Source: Petaurus breviceps papuanus (taxonomy: Eukaryota; Chordata; Mammalia; Diprotodontia; Petauridae). From it: a DNA stretch of 64,000 nucleotides. Shown piece by piece: positions 24,545 to 35,539 of the stretch (positions are counted from its first letter, which is position 1; each line of letters opens with the position of its first letter). The stretch is taken from positions 12,802,670 to 12,866,669 of the forward strand of contig JAMXIF010000058.1 in the NCBI GenBank assembly GCA_028583685.1, in the 5' to 3' direction. Position numbers and translations under genes: made by a program. The notes beneath the pieces are model-generated. The model did no database searches, was not told the DNA's origin, and worked only from the letters and a program-made list of their open reading frames with translations.

Positions 24545-25339
24545 AAGAATAACAGGATTCACTATGTTCCTATTAACTGTGTTTAAATTAAAAAAGCAGA
24601 TACTTCAAGTACAATAAGCAAAACTAATACTAATATTCCATTTTATCCTGAAGTCTAAATTCATATTAAAGAACTCAAGACATTTTTGTCTGGGATACCG
24701 GTAGCTGATAAAATATTGTAATAGTGAGTATTATCATGAGTCACAGTCAACTCACTACCTCACTAAAAATACTATTTAATACATCATATTCTGTAACAAG
24801 AGAGGTTGAACTGTTAACCCACTTATTTTTCCTTCCTCTCAAATAAAATGTAAACTGACATTCGTTTGCTGTGCGAAAAAAAAAAAATCTTGTTATTTTA
24901 CAATTGCTATCATGTAACACCACAGAAACTTTAACACAACTAACTATATGTTCAGATCAAAAAATTTTCCCGGCGTAATTATGCCAGAAGTCTATTATTA
25001 TTCCTCCATAATAAGAAAATATGATTATTGGAGAGTTTAAATTACTTGTAATTTGCTCATAATTCTGGAAGTTGGCAACTTCTTCTTAGTCAAACAATGA
25101 CTAAAAAAGATGCAGATGGAATAAGGCAAAAAAAAAACTGAATGGTCTATAGGATAAGAAAACTCTTTAGGTGCTAATAACAACAGATTGGGACAAAATG
25201 ACACAAGGTGGAGATTGAACAGTCATCTTCAGAAGTTAAATCTCAATTCAGTCTCTAGGGATCTGGGAATACAAATAGAAAGAGAAGAACTGATAAGAAA
25301 AAGAAATTTTTTGACATTTTTGATGACATGCTTGCATTA

Positions 25340-25530
25340 AGCAATGGATGGGCCTATGTATCAAAAAACATAACATTTGCAACATCTAAGAGATGGCTAA
25401 TAAGTGGAAGGAAAGGCTTTAGCAGGGAGAATTAAGTCAATGGAAAACCAGAGCAATAAGGAACCACACACATAGCCAGTTTTATAGGAGATAAGTTTGT
25501 ATTTTGAGATCTGTAACACAAGTTAAGAAA
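25340..25530. repeat. Unrecognised repeat, copy 2
   Basis: Same block order as at 23,035: 'gcaatggatgg', 'agatggctaataagtgg', 'gtcaatggaaaaccagag', 'aggagataagtttgtatttt'. It lies about 2.3 kb from copy 1 in the same orientation. Confidence 0.55.
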
Positions 25531-25539
25531 CATGAAATA

Positions 25540-26660
25540 TTTCATATGCAATCAATTTTTAAATTTATCAAGATGATTTATATATTTTATAAGTCCACTA
25601 TTTCTCTTCTGTTCTCTCATTCAGTCTACATTAGCCAACTTCACTGCATTAGAAATGTCATTAAGGCCAAATACACAGATACCTACAAGCTAACAGAAAG
25701 AACTTCTGGACTGCTTCTATATTTACTTCTATTCCCAAATCTAATTTCAAAGCTAACTTTTCTATCTTGATTTCTAGTTATCTGAATACAGAAGTATGTT
25801 TACGTTTTACAAATGTTTGAATTCCACAAATCTTTTATTTCACATCAGAGTATTAAGCTCAAATATCTTCATGTGCTAATTTACAAAGGCAGGAGGCTTT
25901 CACTTATAACAAGCCCTGAAAATAGATGCTTAAGCCAAAACAATGTTCTTTGTTCCTCAGGACACTGGCCAGAAAAGGAGTCACTCATTTCAATACTTAA
26001 ATTAAGATACTTCATCTAAGTGGGTACACTAGTTTTGCAACTTCCTAATTCTTGTGTGTAGGTTTTAATGAGCTGTGTAGCAAAACAAAAACAAACAAAA
26101 AAAAAAAACACCTGGTAATAAACCCCTCCAAACAAGACTGCCAGTTGTGGGGTGACAGACACAATCTGTCACCTATATGCTAAATCTTTTCGGTTTGGTA
26201 ACAACTGTCATAACTTGTGATCTGCTCACATAGCTTTGAGAAATTTGGGTCACTTCCATACTATAAGGGGTCAGATATGAGAGAGAAAGGGTCAAAGACA
26301 GACAGCAAGAGAAAAAGTAAGAGACGGGCACAGGCAGAGAGACAGACAGACAGACACAGAAACACACACACACAAAGTTGCAGCAGAGAGACAGACAGCG
26401 ACTGTGCTCAGATTCATTCATTTCAGGTGTTCCTTTCTAAATCTCTGCTAGGTCACAAAACTCAATATTCAACATGTAGTGACCGTTTTTGGACTACATT
26501 TTCATGTCTCAATTATTTTCCTACTACATAATACTAATCAACAAACTCTGATCAATCAGTTACTTTGTGCCAGACACTAGGGAATATAAAAAAGACAATG
26601 AAACAATCTCCGCTTTTAAGAATCTAAGATTTTTTGCATGTGTGGACTCTGCCTCATATC
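25540..26660. other. Intron sequence with a CA/GACA-rich patch
   Basis: Mostly unrecognised. At 26,335-26,400 there is a GACAGACAGACA/CACACA microsatellite-like patch. An L2-tail-like remnant lies at about 26,535-26,590 (ttactttgtgccagacactaggg). Confidence 0.45.
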
Positions 26661-26669
26661 TACCTTGCT

Positions 26670-26932
26670 GTTCTTACTGTTTAGTTATTTCAATCGTGTC
26701 CAACTCTTCATGACCCACAATTGGGGTTTTCTTGGCAAAGATACTAGAGTGGTTTGCCATCTCCTTCTCCAGCTCATTTTACAAATGAGGAAACTAAGCT
26801 AAACAGGGTTAAATGACTTGCCCAGAGTCACACAGCTAGTAAGAGTCTGAGGCCGTATTTGAACTCAGATCTTCTGACTCCAGACCTGGCACGCTATCCA
26901 CTCTACCCACCACCTAAGGGCCCCCACCTAGC
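26670..26932 (-). repeat. MAR1-like CORE-SINE
   Basis: Well-kept antisense copy: 'ggggttttcttggcaaagatactagagtggtttgcc', 'cagctcattttacaaatgagg', 'cacacagctagtaagag', 'tatccactctaccc'. Confidence 0.85.
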
Positions 26933-26939
26933 TGACAAA

Positions 26940-27735
26940 CATTTTGATACCTTGGTATCTTCCAACAAACTACAATGGCTAAAAAGCAACCTAATGAGTT
27001 CCATTACTATTAATCTCTTGATCTGACAAGAGAAGAAACTGAAAGTTAGATAGTCTTTACTAAATAGGATCTTGATAACATCCTTAAATTTTGATAAATT
27101 AGGCCATTGTGATAAAAATTCTCTATAAATAGCATATAAAAGTAAATCTATTAAAGCTTAAGACAATTATTATCGTTCATAGATCCTATGACAAATGGAT
27201 TGCCTACACAGACAAAAAAAGTAAACCATATCTTATGCACTGCAAAACCAAAGTCCCTATCAGCTATGATAAAGTGGTGGTTAATTACCAGAAAAATAGT
27301 TGTTTTTTTTTAATGCCCGAGCTAGATGTGATTTTTTATAAGTTCAAAACCTACATACGGGTTTTATGAAAACCCAGTTAATCTGCTCTACAAACCAGGG
27401 GCAGGAAACTCTTGCCAATTAAATCCATTTGGCCTCAGGTCCCAAATCCACCAACTCTAGGATTCTGCCAGTTAATTAATTCAGCTTCCCATCTATAAAA
27501 AATAAATTACACTATCCCACAAAAAAAAAAAAAAGATGCTTCTAGAATAAATGTGAACTCTACTAGGCTCCTCTTAAGAACATAGATTTAGAGCTGGAAG
27601 AGACTTTAGAAATTATCTAACCCAAATCCTTCACTTAATAATTAGTATCTATTATGTATACACAAGACACTGTATGAATCAGACATTATGAGATATTTTT
27701 TAATAAGACTGCATATAAAGTTTAAAATCTAATCA
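26940..27735. other. Intron sequence, a short MIR-like remnant only
   Basis: About 27,578-27,640 resembles the start of a MIR-type copy (tttagagctggaagagactttag). The rest is unrecognised. Confidence 0.4.
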
Positions 27736-27737
27736 GA

Positions 27738-27887
27738 GGGGTGGCTAGGTGGCACAGTGCCCTGGAGTCTGGAGGACCTGAGTTCAAATCCAGCCTGAGG
27801 CACATAACGCATACTAGCTGTGTGACCTTAGGCAAGTCACTTAACCCCACATGCTCTGCCCTCCCCCCTCCAAAAAGAAAAAAAAAT
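27738..27887 (+). repeat. tRNA-derived SINE, internally shortened
   Basis: SINE head 'ggggtggctaggtggcacagtg' joins directly to 'ccctggagtc', lacking the usual 'aatagagcaccgg'. The rest is full, with a 'cctccaaaaag' end. Short target repeats aaaatctaa flank it. Confidence 0.85.
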
Positions 27888-27977
27888 CTAAGAAAATATA
27901 TATATGCAAATAATAATACAAGATAACACATAAGATGCCATAAAGAGAGGTACAAACCAAGTCAAATTTATAAAGCA

Positions 27978-28880
27978 AGTCATTCCCCAATTGATAAATG
28001 CTTTAAATCACTGCTGATTAGAGAGATGAAAATTAAAACTCTGAAGTACCACCTCACACCTATTAGATTGACTAACATGACAAAACAGGAAAATGATAAA
28101 TTCTGGAGAAGATGTGGGGAAATTAGAACACTAATGCTAACACTAATGTTGGTGGAGTTGTGAACTGACCCAACCACTCTGGAGAACAATTTGGAACTAT
28201 GCCCAAAGGGCTATAAAACTGTGCATACACTTGGATCCAGGAACACCCCTACTAGGCCTGTATCCCAAAGAGATCATGAAAAAAGGGAAAAAGAACCACA
28301 TGTACAAAAATATTCATAGCAGCTCTTTTTGTGGTAGCCAAGAATTGAAAATGAAGGAGATGCCCATCAATAGGGGAATGGCTGAACAAGTTGTGGTATA
28401 TGAATGTAATAGAATGCTATTTTTCCAAAAGAAACGATAAGCAGATTTCACATTTCAGAAAAACCTGATACTGAGTGAAGCACGCACAACCAGGAGAACA
28501 TTGTACAGTTACAGCAACATTGTGCGAAGACCAATTTTGACAGACGTAGTTCTTCTCAGAAAGGCAATGATCTAAGATGATTCCAAAAGACCCATGATGG
28601 AAAATGCCATCTACATCCCAAAAACGAATTATGGACTCTGAACACAGATCAAAATATACTATTTTCTCTTTTTTTTTTCTCACGAGTTTTCCCTTTTGTT
28701 CTGATTCTTCTTTAACAACATGACTAATATGGAAATATGTTTAATATTGTTGCATATGTATAGCCTATATCGGATTGCATGTCATCTTGGGGAAAGGAAG
28801 AGGAAGGGAGGAAGAAAAAATTAGAATTCAAAATCTTAGAAAAGTGAATGTTGAAAACTAAAAATAAATTCAGTTTTTAA
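27978..28880 (+). repeat. L1 LINE, ORF2 C-terminus and 3' UTR
   Basis: 5'-truncated L1 with the typical tail order: 'gaaaattaaaactctgaagtacc', 'ttggtggagttgtgaactgac', 'gcccaaagggctataaaac', 'gtgcccatcaataggggaatgg', then a 3' UTR ending in 'aaaataaattcagttttt'. The C-terminal ORF2 frame is broken into short pieces. Confidence 0.9.
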
Positions 28881-28889
28881 AAAGGTAGA

Positions 28890-29400
28890 AAAAGCTACTG
28901 GTTCAGAAGACAGATTACCTCTAGCAAAATAGCTTGGTGAAGATGGCTTTTTGGCCTGGGGATTTAAGGGCAAAGCACAAAAATTGCATGTATAATGCTC
29001 AGATAGAAGGGTATTCCAAGAAGAAACAAAAGTCTAAGAAAATAGTCAACCCAGACTGAAGCTTCTTCCTCACTTCCAGAGGACTGTGCAAGCCCACTCC
29101 CACAGTGGGCAGAAAAGGACTGCTGCCACAAGGTAGTATTCATGGGCACATGCAGCAGCAGCTGAGCCTAGTCATGGATGGCATTACTGCCAGTTGAGCA
29201 TGGGGTGTTCCTCCCCATACACATTCCTAGAACCCAGGGGAAGCCACCCTCTTGTCTGTCCCACCCAGGCTTGACCCTGCTGACCTAGGGCTGACAGACC
29301 CTGCCCCTTGCTTATTAGACTTTGGGTATTAAAAACCACTACAGTGACCCTCTCTTGAAGCAAAGCCTTCTGTCCCCTACTTATAATAAATATTGTTTCT
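28890..29400. other. Intron sequence, nothing recognised
   Basis: Somewhat GC-richer than its surroundings (29,040-29,320). No exon or family identified. Confidence 0.4.
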
Positions 29401-29401
29401 T

Positions 29402-29563
29402 GGGGCGGCCAGGTAGCACAGCGAGTTAAGAGCACCGGTCCCAGTGTCAGGATGACCTGGGGATCGAATCTGCGCTCAGACACTTAGCACCCACCCAGAA
29501 ACACCTGGCTGTGTAACCTTGAGCAAGTTACTTAACCCCAATTGCTTTAAAAAAAAAAAAAAA
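29402..29563 (+). repeat. tRNA-SINE monomer, 'left' type
   Basis: Carries 'gcgagttaagagcaccgg' and the left-type mark 'cacccacccagaaacacctgg'. Target repeats atattgtttctt lie at 29,390-29,401 and 29,588-29,599, with a (TA)n run between the poly(A) and the 3' repeat. Confidence 0.88.
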
Positions 29564-29564
29564 C

Positions 29565-29590
<26 letters not shown>
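29564..29590. repeat. (TA)n microsatellite at a SINE tail
   Basis: About 12 TA units sit between the SINE poly(A) and its 3' target repeat. Confidence 0.85.
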
Positions 29591-29595
<5 letters not shown>

Positions 29596-29744
29596 TCTTC
29601 TCTCCTTTAAAAAAAAAGAGAATAGTAATCACATGACTAGATCAAAGCACAGCAGTAGAACCAAACCCACAGTTCTGAATGCAAGCTAGGGAAGTATGAA
29701 TTTTGTTTTGAATTAACAGGTCTTGATATTCCATAGAGAGCTAA

Positions 29745-30240
29745 AGGAAACCTGAAGGGCCATCCCATCAACCCCACTTCATTTTACAAAGGAGAAAGCC
29801 AAGGAGCAGAGAGGTCACATGGTCACACAGGAAGAAAGCATCAGAGATTATTTGAAGGGTGAGAGTCCAGGGTCAGTGTCTTCTGCTTGCACCATTCTGT
29901 CTCTCCTTGGGCTGATAACAGTGAGTTAATAAAGAAACAGGTTATGCAACAGGAATAATGGAAGGGAAAGGAGGGTATGATGGAAGGGCCTGCTCATCGG
30001 GACAGCAGTAACTGCTTGATCCTGAGTGTCCTTCACTTCAGAGGTGAGAAAGATCCCTGGTGGGAACAAAAACTTAAAACCAGAAAGGTTCTTGGAGATC
30101 ACTTAGTCCAATGAGGAGTTTATGGCCCATTGACAGTGAGGTGAGGAGACACACTGGGATGCAGATGCAGGGTCTAAACTCCCAGTCTCAGATTCAAGTC
30201 TCAGTGCTCCTTCCACTCTTCATGCTGCCTTTCAGACAAG
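29745..30240 (-). repeat. Two MIR-like repeats
   Basis: About 29,745-29,905 has 'cattttacaaaggagaaagcc...gagaggtcacatggtcacacagg'. About 30,065-30,240 has 'ttggagatcacttagtccaatgagg' and a matching order. Both are antisense and diverged. Confidence 0.5.
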
Positions 30241-30544
30241 GCAGACATCTCCAAGAGCCCCAAAGTAGCCACAGGGGTGGGCAAAGGGGAAGCATTGAAG
30301 GTCTGTGCTCTGGTCCCCAAAGGCGATGAAGAGAAACAAACAACAAAGCTTGTATAGTCAAGGCCTAACTTGCTCTAAGAGGGCCTCATGTATCTTGTTA
30401 CTGATTTCTACTATATAAATCAACAAGGTGGTAGTATTAAAGATCAAAGTTCTCACTGATCCCACCAGAGTTCCCAGATTGGCAAACATACCAGCTTTAA
30501 GATTCCTCTGACCTACATTACTTCCTCACATTCATCTGTAAACA

Positions 30545-30760
30545 AGAACCCTGTTCCACAGATTCAGAGCTAGAAGGGAAGGAATCTTTGAGATTATCTG
30601 GTCGATTCTCCTTATTTTACAGATGAAAAAACTCATCATACATTTAAAGGTCCCAGATGTCAAACGATTTGCCCACAGTTCAACAGAGGGAGCAGCAGAC
30701 TCACTCGTGTCCTCTGACTCCAGGGTTCCTTCTACTACATCATAAAGCTTGCTGCTCCTC
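30545..30760 (-). repeat. MIR-like repeat
   Basis: 'cagagctagaagggaaggaatctttgagattatctgg', 'tattttacagatgaaaaaac', 'cctctgactccagggttcc': antisense MIR/CORE order. Confidence 0.6.
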
Positions 30761-30889
30761 TGATATATTTAGTTTCTTCAGAATGGTACCCTTCTAGGGG
30801 AGGGGGAAAGGGAGTTTCAGAAAACCGAGGACTGCATGTAAGACAGGAAACAAGGGCATCTCTCACAATTTAGAGACAAACTCGCTGAC

Positions 30890-31115
30890 AAAGTAGAGAG
30901 AATGCTGGACTTGGGAGTTAGGAAGATCCGAGTTCAAATCTAGCCTCAGATACTAGTTGTATGATCCTGAGCAAGTCACTTAACCTCTCTCTGTCTAAAT
31001 TTCCTCAACTATAAAATGGAGATTTTAAGAGTACCTAGGTCCCAGGGTTGTTGGGAGCTCAAATAGATACTAATTATACCGTGCTTCACCAACCTTAAAG
31101 CACTACATAAATTCT
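30890..31115 (+). repeat. MIR/MAR1-like SINE
   Basis: 'gggagttaggaagatccgagttcaaatctagcctcagatac', 'gagcaagtcacttaacctctctctgtc', 'cagggttgttgggagctcaaatag': sense order. Confidence 0.7.
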
Positions 31116-31737
31116 CATTATAAATTGTCATGCCTATTTTTATATTCTGAATACTTTTCTATCAAATGAAAAAACAAATCTAATTCTGCTTATTAGTTCT
31201 GCTTGTATTTCGTCATTATCCAGAAAACCAAAACTAAATGATGTGTAATTATAATGACCAAGTTTGTTCCAAAAAGAGCAAAGAAGATGCCCCTACTTCC
31301 ATTCTTTGAAGAGGTAGGAAACACTTGGGTGTATATTATCTCAGCTGCTCTGCTGGTTAGTTTTGCTGAGGTTTTTTTTTCTCTTCTTTTTTTTTCATTC
31401 TTTGCTACAACAAAGATCACAGAGCAGGGAAGTAGAGTATTTGAAAATGAAGGTGATAGGAAAATTTTAATAAAAAGTTTAAAACTTAAAATAAAATTTG
31501 GCAGAATCTTAAAATAGGGCACATCCAATAGCCTCAACTATCAATTATATAGCTTAAACTAGTAGGCAAATGTGTAATACTTTAGAAATACGTTCATCAA
31601 AAATGTGGGGTTTTTTGTGTGGTCTGAGTAAGTTTCAGTTACCTAGAAAATTCACTTATACACAACACCTCATTACCCTGGTAGAAATTTTCTATTTTTT
31701 GGATTTTTATTAATAGCTTCATTAAAATTGATACAGG

Positions 31738-32045
31738 AGGGGCGGCCAGGTAACACAGAGAATTAAGAGCACCAGCCCCAGTGTCGGGATGACCTGGGGA
31801 TCGAATCCATGCTCAAGACACTTAGCACCCACCCAGAAACACCTGGCCATGTAACCTTGAGCAAGTTACTTAACCCAATTGCTTAGGGGCTGCCAGGTGG
31901 CTCAGCGAGTAAGAGCACTGGTCCCAGTGTTGGGATGACCTGGGGATCGAATCTGGGCTCAGATACTTAGCACCACACCCAAAAATAACTGGCTGTGCAA
32001 CCTTGAGCAAGTTACTCAACCCCAATTGCTTTAAAAAAAAAAACA
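31738..32045 (+). repeat. Dimeric tRNA-derived SINE (copy 2)
   Basis: Left monomer (31,739-31,885) has 'cacccacccagaaacacctggcc' and ends at 'ccaattgctta' with no poly(A). The right monomer (31,886-32,045) has 'ccaggtggctcagcgag' and 'ccacacccaaaaataactgg', then poly(A). Short repeats gatacagg at 31,730-31,737 and 32,046-32,053 flank the whole. The junction is the same as in the copy at 1,660. Confidence 0.85.
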
Positions 32046-32054
32046 GATACAGGG

Positions 32055-33035
32055 ACACAGAAACATAAAATGATATAATGATAAAAGATATAATACTTAG
32101 AACACATTTATAAAAATTTTCATATGGCAAGAGATAACAAGTTATCTTTGAAATTAGCATAGGATAAGAACATATGCTTCTCCCTAAATCTAATTAATCC
32201 TATGAGAAATCAACAAGGTATTAATATGTGGCAGGTTTTTTAATCTAAGCTCCCTTCCTATTTCAAAATCCTATGATTCCCTGAGTAATATGAAGCAAAT
32301 AAAATTGTGCCTTTGTCACTTTTAATGGAAAGACCCAAATAGAAGGTAACCTTCATCTCAGACATAAAGTATTATATATCCGCTTCAATCAAATGTGGGA
32401 AATTAAACTGCCCATGAAACTGGCTAAATATAGAAACATCTAAAAGATGTGTATGGCACATGGGCACCAATGGCTTATACACTATTCTGAACTGAAGGTA
32501 CTAGAAACTAAAAGCTCATACCTTATTAATTTATATTGATTTTATATAGCATTAAGGGGTTCAAATATCAAAGTTTTTAAAATAATGGAAACATCAGAAT
32601 ACCCTGCTAAAAACATAAATGATTCTTTTAATATCATTCATCTAGTTTAAAGAACTAAATGAAACTGTTTAAGAAACAAAAATATCTACAGATAGAAACT
32701 CGAATAACTTCACTCTAAATAACTGAAATTGCCAAATATTAAAGTTTCTAACTTAATCCACCTTAGATACCAAAATCCAATACTTTTTTCCTCTATAATA
32801 TTTAAAATCTCAAGATAAAGTTGTTAAAACATGGAGGTGTCATTTTTAATGCACATGAACTGAGCTCTACTTCAAACTAACAAATGAGGTCCTTGGCTTT
32901 AGGAAATTATTTTATCATCCTCAACTTAATATATAAAACAAAGACCAAAAACTGTACTTTGATTGATGGAGACATTTAATAGGATTCATTCTGAAAACTG
33001 AAAATATTTTCTTGGCTTAAATCCATTCCACAGTA
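32055..33035. other. Intron sequence, nothing recognised
   Basis: AT-rich, unique-looking sequence; no feature supported. Confidence 0.5.
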
Positions 33036-33039
33036 TCCT

Positions 33040-33205
33040 GCTTCAACCTTACGTTAATATAATAAGTACAAGCAGCACTATATAGCATTTTAAAGGTTTG
33101 AAAAGCATTTTACAAATATTATCTCATTTGACCTTCATAAGCGGTAAGTGCTATTATCACAAGTTTATAAAAGAAAACTGAGAAACAGAGAGGTTAATGA
33201 CTTAT
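33040..33205 (-). repeat. MIR-like repeat
   Basis: 'cattttacaaatattatctcatttgaccttcataag', then a gaaactgagaaacagagaggtta segment: antisense MIR order. Confidence 0.6.
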
Positions 33206-33216
33206 ACCTGGGATTC

Positions 33217-33347
33217 TTTTTTTTTTTTTGGAGACACTCTGGTTTAAGTGATTTGCCCAGGGTCATAGAACTAACTAGTAAGTGTCTGAGGTCACATCTG
33301 AACTCAAGGCTGTCCTGACTCCAGAGATCTAGCACTCTAGCTGCCTA
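33217..33347 (-). repeat. Older tRNA-derived SINE
   Basis: Antisense SINE body: poly(T), 'gatttgcccagggtcatag', 'aagtgtctgaggtcacatctgaactcaagg', 'cctgactccag', 'ctagctgcc'. Confidence 0.65.
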
Positions 33348-34239
33348 ATTTAATCTGTTTAAAATACCTAACAAAGGAGAAGGGGGACAGCAAGTATAGA
33401 AGTTGCATTCTCAGTTTGTTATACCAATAGCATAAATGCTTGTATTCTTAGCACCAAGAAGGATTAACAACCTAACAAATTCTTACTGTATTTTTTTCCT
33501 CTACTGCACCTTATGAAAAACCTGTGCCTTCTGAAAAAACTGAGGTCAAAATTCAGTCTATTACCAAGAAATGACAAAATATTAATAAGAGATAAATCAT
33601 TTTGAATTCTTTAATCTCCTGTGTAGATTAATAAAGACATGGCAGACTGAGGTTTATTTCAACCCATTTTTCAGGTGCACTTTAACTATTAAGTAATAAG
33701 ACTAATTCAAGCTTATAAAGGAAAAGTTATTGCATTTCTTCATAGCCAACTCTATTTTCTGTATCACACAAAAAATGGTTGACAATCTTCTAATTAGAAA
33801 CAATACAGCAGTAGCTGTCACTTTTTAACTAATATTGAAGGCCATAAAGGTCTAAGGAAAATTCTTATTATGTTACTTCCACAGACAATGTTATTATATT
33901 CAGGCAACACCTACTGTTTTTTAATATCATTATTTGTGTTACAGGACTTTTAATACTGTATTTTCAAAGTGCTATAGATATATGTTATGCTTGCTGAAAT
34001 TTAAGGTTACCATCTCACAGACCTTTGAATGGCAGCAGAACTGACAAAGCCTTCAAAAAGTGATACCATCCAAGAAATAATTAAATATCTGCTTTCAGAC
34101 ACATACAGATTGACATCAGGAAAACTACCTGATTAAATGGGAAATACTAAATACATGAAGCATGATTTATGAATTATCAGATCAAAATCCTCTTCCTATT
34201 TTTTTTTATTATTACAAATAATTAAGAATTAAAAAACAT

Positions 34240-34380
34240 GGGGCGGCTAGGTGACACAATGAATAGAGCACCAGCCCTGGAGTCAGGAGGACCTGAGTTC
34301 AAATCCAGCTCAGATGCCTAACACACTAACCATGTGACTTTTGGCAAGTCACCTGCCCTCCAAAAAGAAAAAGAAAAAAA
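34240..34380 (+). repeat. tRNA-derived SINE, internally shortened
   Basis: Head and body match the family. The 3' part is shortened to 'ggcaagtcacctgccctccaaaaag', missing 'ttaaccccaattg'. Confidence 0.85.
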
Positions 34381-34439
34381 AATTAAGGAACATTAGGAAG
34401 TTGACTTGCCAGAACAGTAAATTTTTAGTATGACAGAAT

Positions 34440-34830
34440 ATTGTATTTGGGATTAGGAAAATCTGAGTTCCAATCCCACCTCACACTTACTAGCTGTGTG
34501 ACCAACAAGGGAAATCACAACCTCTCTGAGAATTAGGTAGCATTCTAAAGTTACAGACCAGGAGCGAATCCTCACACATATCACTGACATACGGATGTAC
34601 TTGGAATGACCACTGGACTAGAAATTGGAAAATGGATGCTAGTTGAGGATCTGCCATTTGTCAGCTGTAACGAACCACTTATCCTCTCAAAGGCTCAGTT
34701 TCCTCATCAGCAAAAGGAGAATAATACCTGCCTTGCTTGTCTCACAGGATTTTAATCAAGATTAAATGAGGGGAAAAAATGTGAAAATGCCATACAAATG
34801 TAAAGTGTTCTTTAAACATGTCAAATAGTG
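34440..34830 (+). repeat. SINE remnant and MIR-like repeat
   Basis: 34,440-34,545 has 'ggaaaatctgagttccaatcccacctcacacttactagctgtgtgacc'. 34,600-34,830 has 'ggctcagtttcctcatcagcaaaagg' and 'cttgtctcacaggattttaatcaag', the MIR sense order. Confidence 0.6.
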
Positions 34831-35094
34831 CCGAGTATAATGATAAATACAGACATTTAGTGAATGGCTATTAACCAAGCTCTTTCCCCCTTCAACATCA
34901 GCCATTACAAATTATGACTTTAAAAGACCATCAGTAATATTATTATCAAATATATTAATACTTCATAGCATTCATGAAATAGTTTCTTAATAATCATATC
35001 TTTAATAATCAAGACTGGCATTTTTGTAGTAGCAAAGAATCAGAAGCAAAGTAGATACCTGACTAACTAGAACTGCTAAATTCAAAGCTTTTTT

Positions 35095-35530
35095 TCCTGT
35101 ATCCTATCTCCTTAATGGACCATATAGAACCCTAATCTCTCTCATGAATGCCAGTCCCCAATACTTTCCCAGAGTCTAACCCTTATACCTGGAATTCACT
35201 GTAGCCTTTAGGAAGCTTTATCTTCCTCCTTCATGACGTCAGAAGTCCCCCCCCCCATATAAAAGTGTCCTTCCTCCTCATGTCTAGAACTCTCCTTTGT
35301 CCTCTTCATTCTTTACCTTATATTTTATGATAATATGTAAACTGCTTTGCAAACCTTAAAGCACTATAAAATATTAGCTACTGTTACTATAATACTTGTC
35401 TATGTGAACTGCTGATCTTAACAGCAAAATGCAAACTACTTAAGAGCTGGGATGGTTTTGATTTCGTCTCTGGTGCCTAGCAGGTAGTTGGAACTTAATA
35501 AATCTTTACTGAATTCAATTCAAATATTTT
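35095..35530 (+). repeat. L2/MIR-like remnant (tentative)
   Basis: Ends in an L2-tail-like stretch (aagagctgggatgg... ggtgcctagcaggtagttggaacttaataaat). Upstream sequence is weakly similar to an L2 3' half. Confidence 0.4.
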
Positions 35531-35539
35531 AACTACTCT

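Noticed and set aside
31193-31537. 114-residue minus-strand and 87-residue plus-strand frames in the same stretch
   Set aside because: Overlapping frames on both strands, no homology recognised; chance frames.
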